The notes under the pieces: generated by a model
What the model was told of the DNA's origin: nothing
Seen by the model: only the letters and a program-made list of their open reading frames with translations
Database searches by the model: none
Position numbers and translations under genes: made by a program
Source: a virus
Virus record (IMG/VR): IMGVR_UViG_3300032579_000010
Coordinates: 31,016 to 95,015 of that record
Length of the DNA stretch: 64,000 bases
Strand: one strand, 5' to 3'
Shown here: in pieces, positions 8,560 through 19,400 of the stretch
Numbering within the stretch: the stretch's first letter is position 1
Layout of the letters: each line of letters begins with the position of its first letter

Positions 8560-9152
8560 TTGGAAAGGGAATCCGCCATTGTTGGGTCAAAGCACCAGAA
8601 ACCAGCGCAGGTATAGCGAGTGGCGTTTTTCACCTGACGAACCCCGTGCAACCACTCGGTTGTGCCGGGGAAACTCACCATCATTCCCGGCTCGCCAATG
8701 ACTTCCATATCTTGATTGGGGAAGTAAGTTCCACCACCCTCGTAATCGTCGTTCAAATAAATGATTGAGGCGTACCTGCGCCAAGGGTAGGGGTTTGGTG
8801 AACCGTCAGGTTCCTCTGCGTCAGCGTGGGGTGGCTGTTCCGTACCTTCGGGCCAACGAACCAGTTGAAAGGTGTCGGTGTACAAGGGTAGTGTGAGTTG
8901 CCGTGTTACCGTAATGTGGTCACGGATTCGTTTGTGAATGTCAACAAGGGTTTCGTAGACCTTTATTGAACGTTGGTCATTTTTTATTTCACCAAAACGA
9001 CCAATCGTGTTGGCGAACATCGCCCTGCCGTTCCAAAAAGGCTGGTCTGGTGAAGACCAATCCCACTGGTCGTGAGAGTACTCGCTCTTAGCGTGGTCGA
9101 GAAGGATTTTCACCTCGTCCTCGCTAATGAAGTTTGGGTTGACAGAAATCAT
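8556..9152 (-). CDS. 2OG-Fe(II) dioxygenase, prolyl 4-hydroxylase-like (1)
   Basis: 198 residues with a full double-stranded beta-helix signature: iron ligands H109-x-D111 (PPHADAEE) and H169 (WLHGVRQV), and the 2-oxoglutarate-binding R179 (NATRYTCAGFW). The block YLNDDYEGGGTYFPNQ is diagnostic of prolyl 4-hydroxylase (P4H)-type proteins. The family hydroxylates protein side chains (often proline) using O2 and 2-oxoglutarate. It lies in an operon with three further dioxygenase-like genes and the collagen-like fibre genes, so the substrate may be a virion fibre; the substrate is inference. Confidence 0.88.
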   Translation of the reverse strand: MISVNPNFISEDEVKILLDHAKSEYSHDQWDWSSPDQPFWNGRAMFANTIGRFGEIKNDQRSIKVYETLVDIHKRIRDHITVTRQLTLPLYTDTFQLVRWPEGTEQPPHADAEEPDGSPNPYPWRRYASIIYLNDDYEGGGTYFPNQDMEVIGEPGMMVSFPGTTEWLHGVRQVKNATRYTCAGFWCFDPTMADSLSK

Positions 9153-9898
9153 TTATTTCCCCTTACTAGGCGGTAAAACTTTTTTGAATAACTGTTTTTG
9201 CGGTAAGTGTTCTTTTGGTTTCGCCACTCTTCGTCGTATCCTTGAGCGTTGGAGTTCATTTCACTATACCCCTCACGAGTAGCCAGCAAAAGACCGGGGC
9301 GATACTCAAGGGAGTAATCCTCTCGCTTGAACGGGATTATTTGTACGAATGGTGTTCCAGCAGGAATAACGCCCTCAAAGTCATTGCGCAAGTAAAACGC
9401 AATCTTGCCCGTTGGCATTTTGTAGTACCCGTCCATTACGGCAGACAGGGTGATAAACGGCACGTCAAACCTGTTGAGGGGCTGTGTGAACAAGCAACTG
9501 TAGCCTTCGGGGATTTCCAGCGAAAGCCTGTTATCCCAAGAGAACGATACGGGGCTGTAACCGTGGGGGGCTGGCATCATTCCTACGTCGTTGGCTTGAC
9601 GCTCACCCATTACCTCAGAGGCGGAACTCATCCGCAACACTCCGTTTTCTTTGGTGACTATGTATTCCTCAGGGGTGAGAAGCAAATACCCGATAGTAAG
9701 TGCCTCAATAAAGGGTAGGCAGTGTTTGACCGAAGGCATTTCACCACCGTCGACGCTTTTGAAAACAAGGGGGATTTTCTTGTACCAGTCAGGAACAAGT
9801 TGTGAGGTTGATTCGATTATTGGGTTGTCGCCGCAATGGTCAAGGTCGTAATAAAAAGTGACCTTTTCACCGCTACCAGTACTTGTCGAAGTTTCCAT
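9149..9898 (-). CDS. DUF6065-like protein, divergent copy 3
   Basis: 249 residues. It keeps the DUF6065 layout at lower similarity: VPDWYKKIPLVFK, HCLPFIEALTIGYLL, FSWDNRLSLEIPEGYSCL, QPLNRFDVPFITLSAVMDG, FYLRNDFEGVIPAGTPFVQI and IPFKREDYSLEY. An Asn/Gln/Tyr-rich C-terminus follows (WRNQKNTYRKNSYSKKFY). It starts inside the end of the upstream P4H gene and overlaps the downstream P4H gene by four bases. Function unknown; the alternation with hydroxylase genes is notable. Confidence 0.65.
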   Translation of the reverse strand: METSTSTGSGEKVTFYYDLDHCGDNPIIESTSQLVPDWYKKIPLVFKSVDGGEMPSVKHCLPFIEALTIGYLLLTPEEYIVTKENGVLRMSSASEVMGERQANDVGMMPAPHGYSPVSFSWDNRLSLEIPEGYSCLFTQPLNRFDVPFITLSAVMDGYYKMPTGKIAFYLRNDFEGVIPAGTPFVQIIPFKREDYSLEYRPGLLLATREGYSEMNSNAQGYDEEWRNQKNTYRKNSYSKKFYRLVRGNK

Positions 9899-10601
9899 TT
9901 AAGTGTGCATCACCAAGATATTTGGGCGTTACGTTACGGCACCAGAAGGCTGTATTAACGTAACGAACTCCATTGGCAATAGGGTTAATGCCGTGCGGAT
10001 TCTCCACCGTTCCCTCAAAAATGACTAATAAACCCGGCTTGGGCTTAATCATAAAGTTATTGTGTCGAGGGAAGTAGATTTCACCACCATCAAAGTCGCC
10101 GCTGAGATACAACATACTGGTGTAGTGCTTTTGAGTGTTGTAAATGCGGTAGATTTCCTCGGCGGCAGGTGGGAACCACATTTCGTTGTAATCAGCAGGC
10201 AGGTCAGTTTCACGGTTGAAGTCAGGATTTATGTAGTCAATGTGTGGTTGTTGCCAGAATGGTTCGTGCCACCGCACGATTTCCCACGACTCAAGGAAGA
10301 TGCTGTCGTGAGTCCTCTCAAAGAAGTTTTCCACCTCAATGCGTGAGCGTTCCTTAACGTCCCAAGCGAGAGAAAGCAGTTCGGGGCAAAGGCGAAGCGA
10401 GGCAATCTGGTGAAGGTCAATAACCCTGTCGTTCCACTGCGTGTTGAACTGAGCACGGTGCTCTTCCTTTATGTCGCTATCTACGCCAATGTTGGCGATT
10501 GACCATAAATCCGATTTCTTGGACTCTTCAATCAGGAACTCACAGTTTTCAGTACTAATGAAGTTCTCAATAATCCTTACTTTGGGCGATTCGTAGTCCA
10601 T
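9873..10601 (-). CDS. 2OG-Fe(II) dioxygenase, prolyl 4-hydroxylase-like (2)
   Basis: 242 residues. Iron ligands are H120-x-D122 (QQPHIDYI) and H203 (NPHGINPI); the 2-oxoglutarate Arg is R213 (GVRYVNTAFWC). YLSGDFDGGEIYFPRH and KPGLLVIFEG are the P4H-type core. A loop of about 35 residues lies between the HxD and the core strand, longer than in copy 1. GGAGG stands six bases before the ATG, the best ribosome site in this operon. Presumed cytosolic protein hydroxylase. Confidence 0.88.
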   Translation of the reverse strand: MDYESPKVRIIENFISTENCEFLIEESKKSDLWSIANIGVDSDIKEEHRAQFNTQWNDRVIDLHQIASLRLCPELLSLAWDVKERSRIEVENFFERTHDSIFLESWEIVRWHEPFWQQPHIDYINPDFNRETDLPADYNEMWFPPAAEEIYRIYNTQKHYTSMLYLSGDFDGGEIYFPRHNNFMIKPKPGLLVIFEGTVENPHGINPIANGVRYVNTAFWCRNVTPKYLGDAHLNGNFDKYW

Positions 10602-11155
10602 TGTTCCTCCGTAACTTGACCACGGATTACATCAATGTAATCTGGTCCTTTTGTGTAAAACCAGTGGTCAGGCTCTACAAAATGAAAAAACACCATGCCA
10701 ACAATCTGGTTCTCTGGGTCGGGTATTGCCTCACGCCAGTGCTCCTGTTCATTCCCGTAGTAGGCAAGGGCTTGGTTGGGCATAAGTGTGTAGGACTTGC
10801 CTTCGACAAACAAGTCCCAAGGACGGTTTTGATACAGGCACATATCTAGCGTGTAGGTGCAAGCGTTATCGTCTTTGTGGTGGAAAAGGTTGGGTATTGC
10901 GTTGCCATTTTTTTGGTATTGGGCAAAAAAAGCGTAACTGGGCAGTAGGGAGTGACTATTGAATACCCTGCGAGCCTTCCAAACCGAGCGAGTAAAAGCC
11001 TCACGCAATAGTGGGTTTCTCGTGTCGCTTAGGCAGTACCGACCAAATCCCTCGTCGTAAGAGTTCTCCTGAACAATGACGGATTTCAGTGCCTCAGAAA
11101 TGTACTCGTAGTAGTGAGGCTCAAATAGATTATCAACGATTACGGGTTCTCTCAT
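10577..11155 (-). CDS. 2OG-Fe(II) dioxygenase-like protein (3), atypical
   Basis: Start set at the ATG at 11155 because ATGA overlaps the stop of the gene before it. The fold pattern fits a 2OG oxygenase: FHHKDD (H and D about residues 93 and 95), LDMCLYQNRPWDLFVEGKSY, LMPNQALAYYGNEQEHWRE (distal H about 139), then a beta strand IVGMVFFHFV. The usual Arg after the distal His is not evident, so 2-oxoglutarate binding may use another residue, or the protein may be inactive. Neighbours are clear P4H-like genes. Confidence 0.65.
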   Translation of the reverse strand: MREPVIVDNLFEPHYYEYISEALKSVIVQENSYDEGFGRYCLSDTRNPLLREAFTRSVWKARRVFNSHSLLPSYAFFAQYQKNGNAIPNLFHHKDDNACTYTLDMCLYQNRPWDLFVEGKSYTLMPNQALAYYGNEQEHWREAIPDPENQIVGMVFFHFVEPDHWFYTKGPDYIDVIRGQVTEEQWTTNRPK

Positions 11156-11760
11156 TTTACCCACTGCACTATTGCGTATCGGGTGCCACGCATAACGGGC
11201 ATCACCTCGTGTGTGTACATAAAGTTTGATGGAAAAATAATCAACTGCTTGGCTTGTGGCTTAATGCTTAATCCAAAGTTGTCAAACAGGATTTCACCAC
11301 CCTCGTAATCATCATTGACGTAGTAGCAAAGCGAGACACGACGAAGGAGCGCACTACCGTCGTCGCAGTGGTCACGGAAACGCTGTCCAAACCCATATCG
11401 AAGGATTGAAAAGTCCTCGTACACATTCTCTAGGTCAACATTGTATTTTTGCTTGTACTGGTCGTAGTAAGGGGCAAAGGCTTCGTAAAGTTTTTGAGAC
11501 ACAAACACCTTCAACCAATCAGGTGATTCTTTCAGAGGCATTGGCTCGTCTTTGATTGGCTGAGGCGCTGTATAAACAAAGCAGTTTCGTGATTTCGTAT
11601 TAACAAAACCTTCACCGTTTTCACCAATGACCATAGACGGTTCCCAAAGGCTCACAAGACCCTGAGATTCCTGCTCAATCAAGTCAATAATGCTATTGCT
11701 TGTTGGAAAGACGTTGTATGCGGTGACAATGCCGGGGGCGATTTCTGTAAACTGTTCCAC
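11152..11760 (-). CDS. 2OG-Fe(II) dioxygenase, prolyl 4-hydroxylase-like (4)
   Basis: 202 residues with a GTG start. Iron ligands H131-x-D133 (FRDHCDDGS) and H184 (YTHEVMPV); 2-oxoglutarate Arg R194 (GTRYAIVQW). The core YYVNDDYEGGEILFDN and KPQAKQLIIFPS matches the P4H type. The first 100 residues are a helical lead-in. No clear SD precedes the GTG; a TATGCT box 20 bases upstream suggests an internal promoter may exist. Confidence 0.87.
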   Translation of the reverse strand: MEQFTEIAPGIVTAYNVFPTSNSIIDLIEQESQGLVSLWEPSMVIGENGEGFVNTKSRNCFVYTAPQPIKDEPMPLKESPDWLKVFVSQKLYEAFAPYYDQYKQKYNVDLENVYEDFSILRYGFGQRFRDHCDDGSALLRRVSLCYYVNDDYEGGEILFDNFGLSIKPQAKQLIIFPSNFMYTHEVMPVMRGTRYAIVQWVK

Positions 11761-11788
11761 ATCACCACACTACAGCATAAACCACCCT

Positions 11789-12325
11789 CTACGCCGAGGG
11801 CATAAAGTCACCAAAAACGACGGCAGCCCTTTGTCTTGTAAGACTTTTCACCTCGTGGTCTACGCCACTGGGCATAAAGAGGATGTCGCCGGGTTCTAAT
11901 ACAAACTCGTAGTTTTCACCATGACCTTTTCGAGTGTCCCATAGTTGCCACGAGGAACGACCAACGCAGTTCAAGTGGAACATATTGCTATGGTCGGCGT
12001 GTCTAGTTACGCCCGTTAAGGCATCGCCTTCATTGGACTCGGAAATAAACATATACATAGAAACACCAAAGGTTTCGTCACGGATACTGTCTAGTTCGTT
12101 CCAAACAAACCTCAGTCCGTTTAGTTGGTCGAGGTGTTTCTCAAACTCTATACCGTCGAAATACACGGCACAAAATGTTCCTTCGGGGTAAGCAACTGCC
12201 CACGGTGGTGGGTTATCCCGAAGAGGAACAAGTTGCTTCCAATCAGGCATTTCAGTAACTAGACCACGAATAACAACGGGTTTGGATAGGTCTAGTGATG
12301 AAATGTGCTCGGAAAAGGTAGCCAT
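11789..12325 (-). CDS. JmjC/cupin-type 2OG-Fe(II) hydroxylase
   Basis: Start at the ATG at 12325, 16 bases after the Hint gene stop, with GGGGGTGGG upstream. 178 residues with a JmjC-like pattern: TRHADHSNMFHLNCVGRSSW (H109-x-D111), ENYEFVLEPGDILFMPSGVDH (written here as two overlapping blocks; distal H157) and RAAVVFGDF. Such proteins hydroxylate Arg, His, Asp or Asn in protein substrates. It differs from the four P4H-like neighbours and would add a second hydroxylation chemistry to the same operon. Confidence 0.8.
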   Translation of the reverse strand: MATFSEHISSLDLSKPVVIRGLVTEMPDWKQLVPLRDNPPPWAVAYPEGTFCAVYFDGIEFEKHLDQLNGLRFVWNELDSIRDETFGVSMYMFISESNEGDALTGVTRHADHSNMFHLNCVGRSSWQLWDTRKGHGENYEFVLEPGDILFMPSGVDHEVKSLTRQRAAVVFGDFMPSA

Positions 12326-12340
12326 AGAACCCACCCCCGA

Positions 12341-13438
12341 TTATTGCGGAGTGGGTTCTATGTACTGATAGCCCGATGCGACCTTTATGTTGTGCGTCAA
12401 GATTCCAGCACCAAAAAACAGGTCATTTGGACCAACGGTCAGTTTTGACACCAAAACGTTTGCCGAAACAATCTCGACAGAGGTAATCGGTATCGCCTGA
12501 AGTTCCTCGTTCATCAAGAGGTCGCCAATCTGCATTGACCACGCCCTCATGAACTGCCAAACGCCAGCACGATTCACGAACACAAAGTGGTCACCCGTCA
12601 AACTGATTTGGTCGTTGAAGGTGTAGTAGCCAGAAGCGCCAATGTCGGTGTTTGCCTGAACAATAGTGGTTTCGTAGGTTGTTTGACCTATTTGCGAATC
12701 CGGTACCGACCAAACCGACGCTGGGTACCAAAGGTTAACTATTTCACCATTTGGATACGTCGGAATAACCGCTGTCTTTAGCACGTCGCCAACTTGAACG
12801 TCCTCAATGTTTTTGAGCGTACCGTCAGCCATGAGAATCGGAGTTCCGTGGATAAAGCATCCACCCCTAGGTGGCGGCACTGGCGGCGGAACTGGTGGCG
12901 GAACGTATGGCGGAACGTATGGCGGCTTTGGTGGCGGAACGTAGGGCGGAACGTAGGGCGCAATGTAGGGTGGCGTATAAGGCGGCGGAACGGGCGGCGG
13001 AACGTAGGGCGGCGGAACGGGTGGCGGAACGTAGGGCGGCGTATAAGGTGGCGGAACGTAGGGCGGCGTATAAGGCGGCGGAACGTAGTTAGGGACATCT
13101 GAACCGCTATACGCAGAATACCCACTGCTTCCAGCATTATTCACGGCCGCTACGGCGTATTCGTATGTGTAGTTAGCAGAAAAACCGTAACTAACTAGCG
13201 CAGGACTTGAGGTGAAACCTGCCTGATACGAAACAACGGTTCCCGTATTGACGCAGTAAATCGCAACAGTAAATGTCTTTGCTTTGGAGCCGTTTGGGTT
13301 TGGCGTGAAGTAAACATTCACCTGAGTTCCACTTACAACGGACGGTGAGCCAATAGTGGGCGTATTAGGAGGCTTGATTAGAAAGTCGCCAGAGTCATCT
13401 GCCGACATACTCCCTCGTGCGCCAATAATAGGACTCAT
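12341..13438 (-). CDS. FN3 / Pro-Tyr-rich linker / Hint (intein-like) protein
   Basis: 365 residues. Residues about 26-116 form a fibronectin type III domain (TPTIGSPSVVSGTQVNVYFT). Residues 117-190 are an extensin-like repeat of PPY, VPP and TPP units. Residues 194-350 are a Hint domain: catalytic Cys194 in GGCFIHGTPILMADGTLKNI, VGDVL, TGDHFVFVN, and the terminal GAGILTHN at 343-350, followed by Ile351. A full protein-splicing intein needs Cys/Ser/Thr after HN, so this is more like a BIL or Hedgehog-type domain that cleaves or transfers. It sits between the giant fibre gene and the hydroxylases; the Pro/Tyr tract is a plausible hydroxylase substrate. Confidence 0.82.
   Translation of the reverse strand: MSPIIGARGSMSADDSGDFLIKPPNTPTIGSPSVVSGTQVNVYFTPNPNGSKAKTFTVAIYCVNTGTVVSYQAGFTSSPALVSYGFSANYTYEYAVAAVNNAGSSGYSAYSGSDVPNYVPPPYTPPYVPPPYTPPYVPPPVPPPYVPPPVPPPYTPPYIAPYVPPYVPPPKPPYVPPYVPPPVPPPVPPPRGGCFIHGTPILMADGTLKNIEDVQVGDVLKTAVIPTYPNGEIVNLWYPASVWSVPDSQIGQTTYETTIVQANTDIGASGYYTFNDQISLTGDHFVFVNRAGVWQFMRAWSMQIGDLLMNEELQAIPITSVEIVSANVLVSKLTVGPNDLFFGAGILTHNIKVASGYQYIEPTPQ
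12880..13090. repeat. Repeats coding the Pro/Tyr linker of the Hint protein
   Basis: Units like GGCGGAACGTAGGGCGG recur many times. They code PPYVPP and PPYTPP blocks on the minus strand. Confidence 0.6.
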
Positions 13439-13452
13439 AACCCTACTTTACA

Positions 13453-16400
13453 CTAAAACTGGGTAAGTGAGGCAAAGATAACATACGTTGCGTTTGCTGT
13501 CTTGGTAATAGTGAAGTTGTAAGCGTCATACCCGTTGGCGTATCCGTTGGTTGGGTAACCCAGACCACCAGCCCAGTAAATCGAGGACTGCGAACCGTCA
13601 ATGTAGACCGTATTACAGTAGTACGAAGCACCAGAACCACCCTGAAGCACCATTACGGCAACCGTCACACTTTGACCAACTGAAAGAAGGCTGTTGAGTG
13701 TTGAGCCACCCGAAGTTCCTGTGAAGTTGAACTGGAAGGTGTTGGTTGCCTGTGAGGTGAACAACACAAGCGAGCCTTGACCCGTCAAGTAGATGGTTTG
13801 TACACCGTTCGGGCTGTTGCTGTTGAGGTACGTCGTTTCGATTGGCGAGGTGAATACCGTGTTAATGGTCGTCGCTGGTGTACCTTGGTAGCCCTGATTT
13901 CCCTGATAACCTTGATTTCCTTGGTATCCTTGCGGTCCTTGAGCACCAGTCGAGCCAGTGATACCTTGGTATCCCTGAACACCCTGCGCACCAGTTGAAC
14001 CCTGAGCACCAGTAAATCCTTGGAATCCTTGGTTTCCTTGAGTACCTTGATAGCCCTGCGAACCAGTCGCACCTTGGTAGCCCTGAGGTCCGGTGGCACC
14101 AGTGTTGCCCTGATACCCCTGATACCCCTGCGCACCCTTTTGACCGTCAACATTTACCGTCCAAGTAGAACTTGTGCCTGAGCCAGTTACCGTGGCGACA
14201 TTGACCACCAGAGCGCCTGTAGAGGCGTTGTATGAGGCGACCAGACCGACCATTGTTCCAACGGTAGAGACGAGCGATACGCCCTGTCCTGCCGTGTAAG
14301 CCAGACCAGTTCCTACGGTGAGGGTTTGAGAACCAGTACCAATGGTGAGCGAGGTTGTACTTGTCGTGGCGAATGAAGCGCCTTGGTACCCTTGGTATCC
14401 CTGATAGCCCTGAGTACCCTGCGGACCAGTTTGTCCTTGAGCACCCTGAGGACCGTAGCCACCAGTAGAACCTGTTGAACCTTGATAACCCTGAGTACCT
14501 TGCGTTCCTTGGTAGCCCTGAACACCTTGGCTACCCGTTGCGCCTTGCGCACCCGTGTACCCTTGTAATCCTTGAGCGCCCTGAACACCTTGATAACCGA
14601 TAGCGCCCTGAACACCCTGTGCTCCTTGGTTACCAGTCGCACCAGTAGAACCCTGATAGCCCTGCGCTCCTTGAGCACCTTGCAGACCAGTTACACCTTG
14701 AACACCCTGCGTACCCTGAGCACCAGTGCTACCTTGGGCACCAGTTAGACCCTGCGTACCTTGCGGACCATAGCCACCAGTAGAACCAGTGTTTCCTTGG
14801 AAGCCTTGGTTACCCTGACTTCCTTGAAAGCCTTGGAAACCCTGCGCACCAGTCGTACCCTGAGCACCTGTGTATCCCTGATAACCCTGTGGTCCTTGTG
14901 CTCCCTGAGCACCTGTAGCGCCCGTGGCACCTTGAACACCTTGGTTACCAGTTGCACCCGTGTAGCCTTGCGTACCTTGCGTACCTTGGGCACCAGTAGC
15001 ACCCGTCAGACCTTGCGAGCCTTGTGGTCCAATGCCACCAGTGGCACCAACGTTACCTTGGTAGCCTTGATAACCTTGTGCGCCCTGATACCCTTGAACA
15101 CCTTGAGCGCCAGTTGAACCTTGCGCACCAGTCGTTCCTTGGTATCCCTGAGCACCCTGAGAACCAGTGGCTCCCGTGGAACCTTGAACACCCTGAGTAC
15201 CCTGTGCCCCAGTAAAGCCTTGGTAGCCCTGTGCACCTTGCGTTCCTGTAGCACCAGTAGCACCTTGTACACCTTGAGTACCTTGCGCACCAGTAAAGCC
15301 CTGATAACCCTGACTTCCCTGCGCACCAGTAGACCCTTGGTATCCTTGGTAACCCTGATAACCACGAGTACCTTGGTTACCCTGCGAACCCTGCGGACCT
15401 GTGAAGCCTCGGAATCCTTGGTAACCCTGAACTCCCTGAATACCAGAGAGCGAGAAGTACCAGTTGCTGATTGTGCCAGTGGCACCTTCGCCTGAGTAGC
15501 CAGTCAGCGAGATGGTGAACTCGAAGCCCGAACCACCAGCATTGACAACGCTGTAGATAAAGCCTGTGTAGAAAACCGCTACACCGTCAGTGTCGTTTCC
15601 AGCAAGCGTTACTGCTTGACCCGTGTAGTACGAGTCGGTAGTTGCGTTGTAGAACACTGCCGTTGAGCCAACATCTGCGCCAGTTGCGTCAAGGGCAGAA
15701 ACAGTGGTGATTGCGTAGGCTGGGAAGTCTGCGCCCTGAACACCCTGAACACCTTGGTGTCCTTGCGTACCCTGACTACCCTGAACACCTTGGTATCCCT
15801 GAAGTCCTTGGTAACCCTGAGCACCTTGGCTACCTGTGTAGCCCTGATACCCTTGAGCACCCTGAACTCCTTGGTAACCAATGGCTCCTTGGTAGCCTTG
15901 AGCACCCTGCGAACCTGTCGCACCTGTGTATCCTTGGCTACCTTGTGCACCAGTCGAGCCTTGGTAACCCTGCGTACCTTGTGCGCCTTGGTAACCCTGA
16001 GCACCGCTGGCACCCTGATTACCTTGCGGACCTTGGACGGTACCAACGCTAATCCACTGGCTTTCAGCAGTAGACCAAACATAAACGTCTGGACCAACAA
16101 TGTACGCCGTGCCCGGTACGTCTGGACCAGTGGGCCAAGCCGCTTCCAGTGCTGATTCGGACGAGTAGGTTCCTTGAATGTTGAACGCCGTACCAGCGTT
16201 ACCTTGGTAGCCTTGCGTACCTTGGTAACCCTGCGGACCGAGAATGTCAGCAACTTCCTGCCACTCGTTTAGTTCAGCGTTCCACGCATAGACCTGACCA
16301 ACAATGACATAGACCTGACCAGTAATGGCTGGACCACTTGGGTGGGCAGAAGTGAGGTCTTCGATAGTGTCGTAGGAACCAGCGATAGTTACGGAGTAAC

Positions 16401-19400
16401 CAGAATCACCTTGGTAACCTTGGGCACCCTGCGGACCAAACTCACGCCACGGCATATCGTCAGTGCCAAGAGCGTTGGTTGACTTGAATGACGTGACCCA
16501 GACGGTTCCACCATTTGTCGTTCCCTTTAGAACCTGAACAATAGAGGCGGCAATCTTGCCTGCCGTGTCAATGTCGTTGTCTCGAACTGCCGAGAAACCA
16601 GATGAAGAGCCGTCACTAGTGACGACATAGACACCGTTCTGTGAAGCCGTTGTCTGGTCTTTCAGCAAGAAGCGGTCATCCACACTCAGGACATAGCCGT
16701 CGAGAGACAAGGTGCCTGAGATGTTGAGGTTGATAACGTCAGCCGTTACTGGGTAGTCATTTGACGTGTTGTTGTTGGCGACGTAGGTAACATCAACGTT
16801 TCCTGTAGAAGCAAGTTCTACAGGCTCGTGGACGTTGTACTGAACGTACTGTGGAGGCCCGTTCAGACCCAAGTTGCCGTAAGACATGAGCAACTGCCCA
16901 GCCTCACCGTAGCCACCTGCGAAGGTGGGAATGTAGGCAAAGACAATGGGGTCAGAACCGAGCGTTGTGCCAGTCTTGAGTTGGCACTGCCACGATGTAC
17001 CACCGTTTTCAGAACCAGAACTGACCTGAATAATCGAAGCGGCTAGTTTGTCAACGGTATCTACGTCGTTGTCACGAACCGCCTCAAATGCGCTTTCACC
17101 ATCGGTTCCGTCAACCAGAACAACATACACACCGTTTTGTGCTGAGTTGGTCTGGTCTTTTAGCAAGAACCTGTCGTTAGAAGCAAGTTGGTATCCGTCA
17201 ATGGTGACGGTTCCAACGCCCGTTGCGGTGAAAGTGTCAGCGGCAACGGGCCAGTCGTTGGTCAGGTTTGCGCCGACTGCGTATGTCCAATCCCAGTTTT
17301 CACCAGTCGTAGCAACTACAACAGGCTCGTGGATTTGGTATTGGATGTACTGTGGCGGACCATTGTGACCAATGTTTCCGTAACTCATCAAGAGTTGTCC
17401 AGCGTTACCGTATGAACCAGTGTTTGCGTTCGCAATGAAGGTGATTGGGTCAGTGCCCATTACCGCCAGAGCCGAGGTCGCACACTGCCAAGTGGTACCA
17501 CCGTTTTCAGTACCTTCGGAGACTTGGATAAGTGAAGCCGCAATCTTTTCGATGCGGTCAACGTCGTTGTCACGAATGAGGTGAATCTTTCCGTTGTCGT
17601 CGTTGAGAGACGATACGACATACACACCATTTTCGGCGGCGTTGGTCTGGTCTTTCACCAAAATACGGTCATCAACCTGAACGGTGTAGCCGTCAATCCT
17701 CCACGTTCCTGAAACAGGAATGTCGAGGGTGTCTACCCAGAGGGGGTGGTCATTGGTGTTATCGCCAGCAGAAGTGTCAGCGTCGCCAACTGTGTAGGTT
17801 CCTGCGAGGTTTTCACCAGTAGTCGCTACACGAACAGGCTCGTGGACACCGTAAGTAATGAACTCCGGCCCGCCGTTGGCAATGTCGCCATACGACATGA
17901 GAAGTTGTCCTGCGTTTCCAGCACTTGACCAAGTAGCAGAGCCGTCTGTGGCACCGAACATAACGCCACCAGAGGTGATGCCGTAGGCAATCGGTCCTTG
18001 TGTACCTTGCTGACCAAAGTACCCCTGATAACCCTGTGTTCCCTGATAACCCTGCGGACCTTGATAGCCCTGATTACCTTGGAATCCTTGGAATCCTTGG
18101 AAACCTTGTGTGCCTTGAGCACCCGTATCACCTTGGAAGCCCTGATTACCTTGAGCACCAGTTTCTCCTTGGTTACCCTGATAGCCCTGAAGCCCTTGGT
18201 GACCCTGAACACCTTGAGCGCCTGTAGCGCCTTGGTATCCTTGGTTACCCTGAAAGCCTTGACTTCCTTGAGCACCAGTGGCACCTTGAACGCCTTGTGC
18301 GCCCGTAGAGCCTTGGAAGCCTTGATTGCCTTGGAATCCTTGAGAACCCTGAGCGCCAGTCGTGCCTTGGTAGCCTTGGTAGCCTTGGTTACCTTGGTAA
18401 CCCTGCGGTCCGGTGAGGTTGCCCGTGCCGTACCACGTTTGCGTATTTGCGCCATACACCCAAGTCGAACCGTCAGTTACCTTGAGGTACTGGTCGCCGT
18501 CCTTAATGCCGGGAATGGTTGAGAGTGGGTTTTCAGTACCCTCGAACCAACCAGTTCCTCGGTTTCCTTGGTATCCCTGATTTCCTTGGTACCCTTGATT
18601 TCCTTGGAAACCTTGATTACCTTGGAAGCCCTGATAACCCTGCGGACCAAAGGCTTGCCAAATAACGGGGTCGGTACCCAGCGTGTCGGTTGCCTTGAAC
18701 GTTGTCGTCCAAACAGAACCACCGTAGGTGTCACCCTGCTTGACCTGAACGATAGAAGCCGCCAACTTGTCGGCTGTGTCAATGTCGTTGTCACGGACTG
18801 CGCTAAAGGCGTTTTCAGTACCGTCAGAGGTGCAGACATACACACCGTTCTGGTACGCATCGTCTTGGTGAAGTAGCAAGAAACGGTCACCCACTTGGAC
18901 GGTGTATCCGTCGAGTGTTACCGTTCCTGAGCGGTTGCTGGTGATTGTGTCAGCGGCTACTGGGTAGTCGTTCGTGGTATCTCCACCGCTGGTGTAGGTA
19001 ACGTCCAGCGATGTGCCGTCTGACGAGACAGTAACTGGCTCGTGGATGTTGAGCGAGATGTACTGAGGCGAGCCATTGGTACCGATTTCACCATAACTCA
19101 TCAAGAACTGACCAGCAGTACCGTATCCGCCAGCCACCGTTGGGATGTAGGCAAAGACGATTGGTTCGGTTCCTAGGGTTGCGGTTGAGGAAGTCTGACA
19201 TTGCCACGACGTTCCACCATTCTGGGTACCTTGAAGCACCTGAATGATAGAGGCTGACAACTTTCCAATGGTATCTACGTCGTTGTCACGAACGGCTTGG
19301 AATACTTCGGTTGAGCCGTCGCTTAGGACTACATACACACCATTTTGGTTTGCGTCCTCTTCGTCCTTGACGAGGAATCGGTCATTGACCTGAAGCGTGT

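Noticed and set aside
12794-13102. Arg/Trp-rich plus-strand open frames opposite the Pro/Tyr tract
   Set aside because: They are reverse complements of Pro codons with no start context.
12341-13438. A normal protein-splicing intein
   Set aside because: There is no C-extein with Cys/Ser/Thr at +1 and no homing endonuclease; Ile follows the terminal Asn.
13860-15460. CRISPR-like direct repeats
   Set aside because: The repeats are contiguous 9-base codon triplets for Gly-X-Gln with no spacers of constant length; they code protein.
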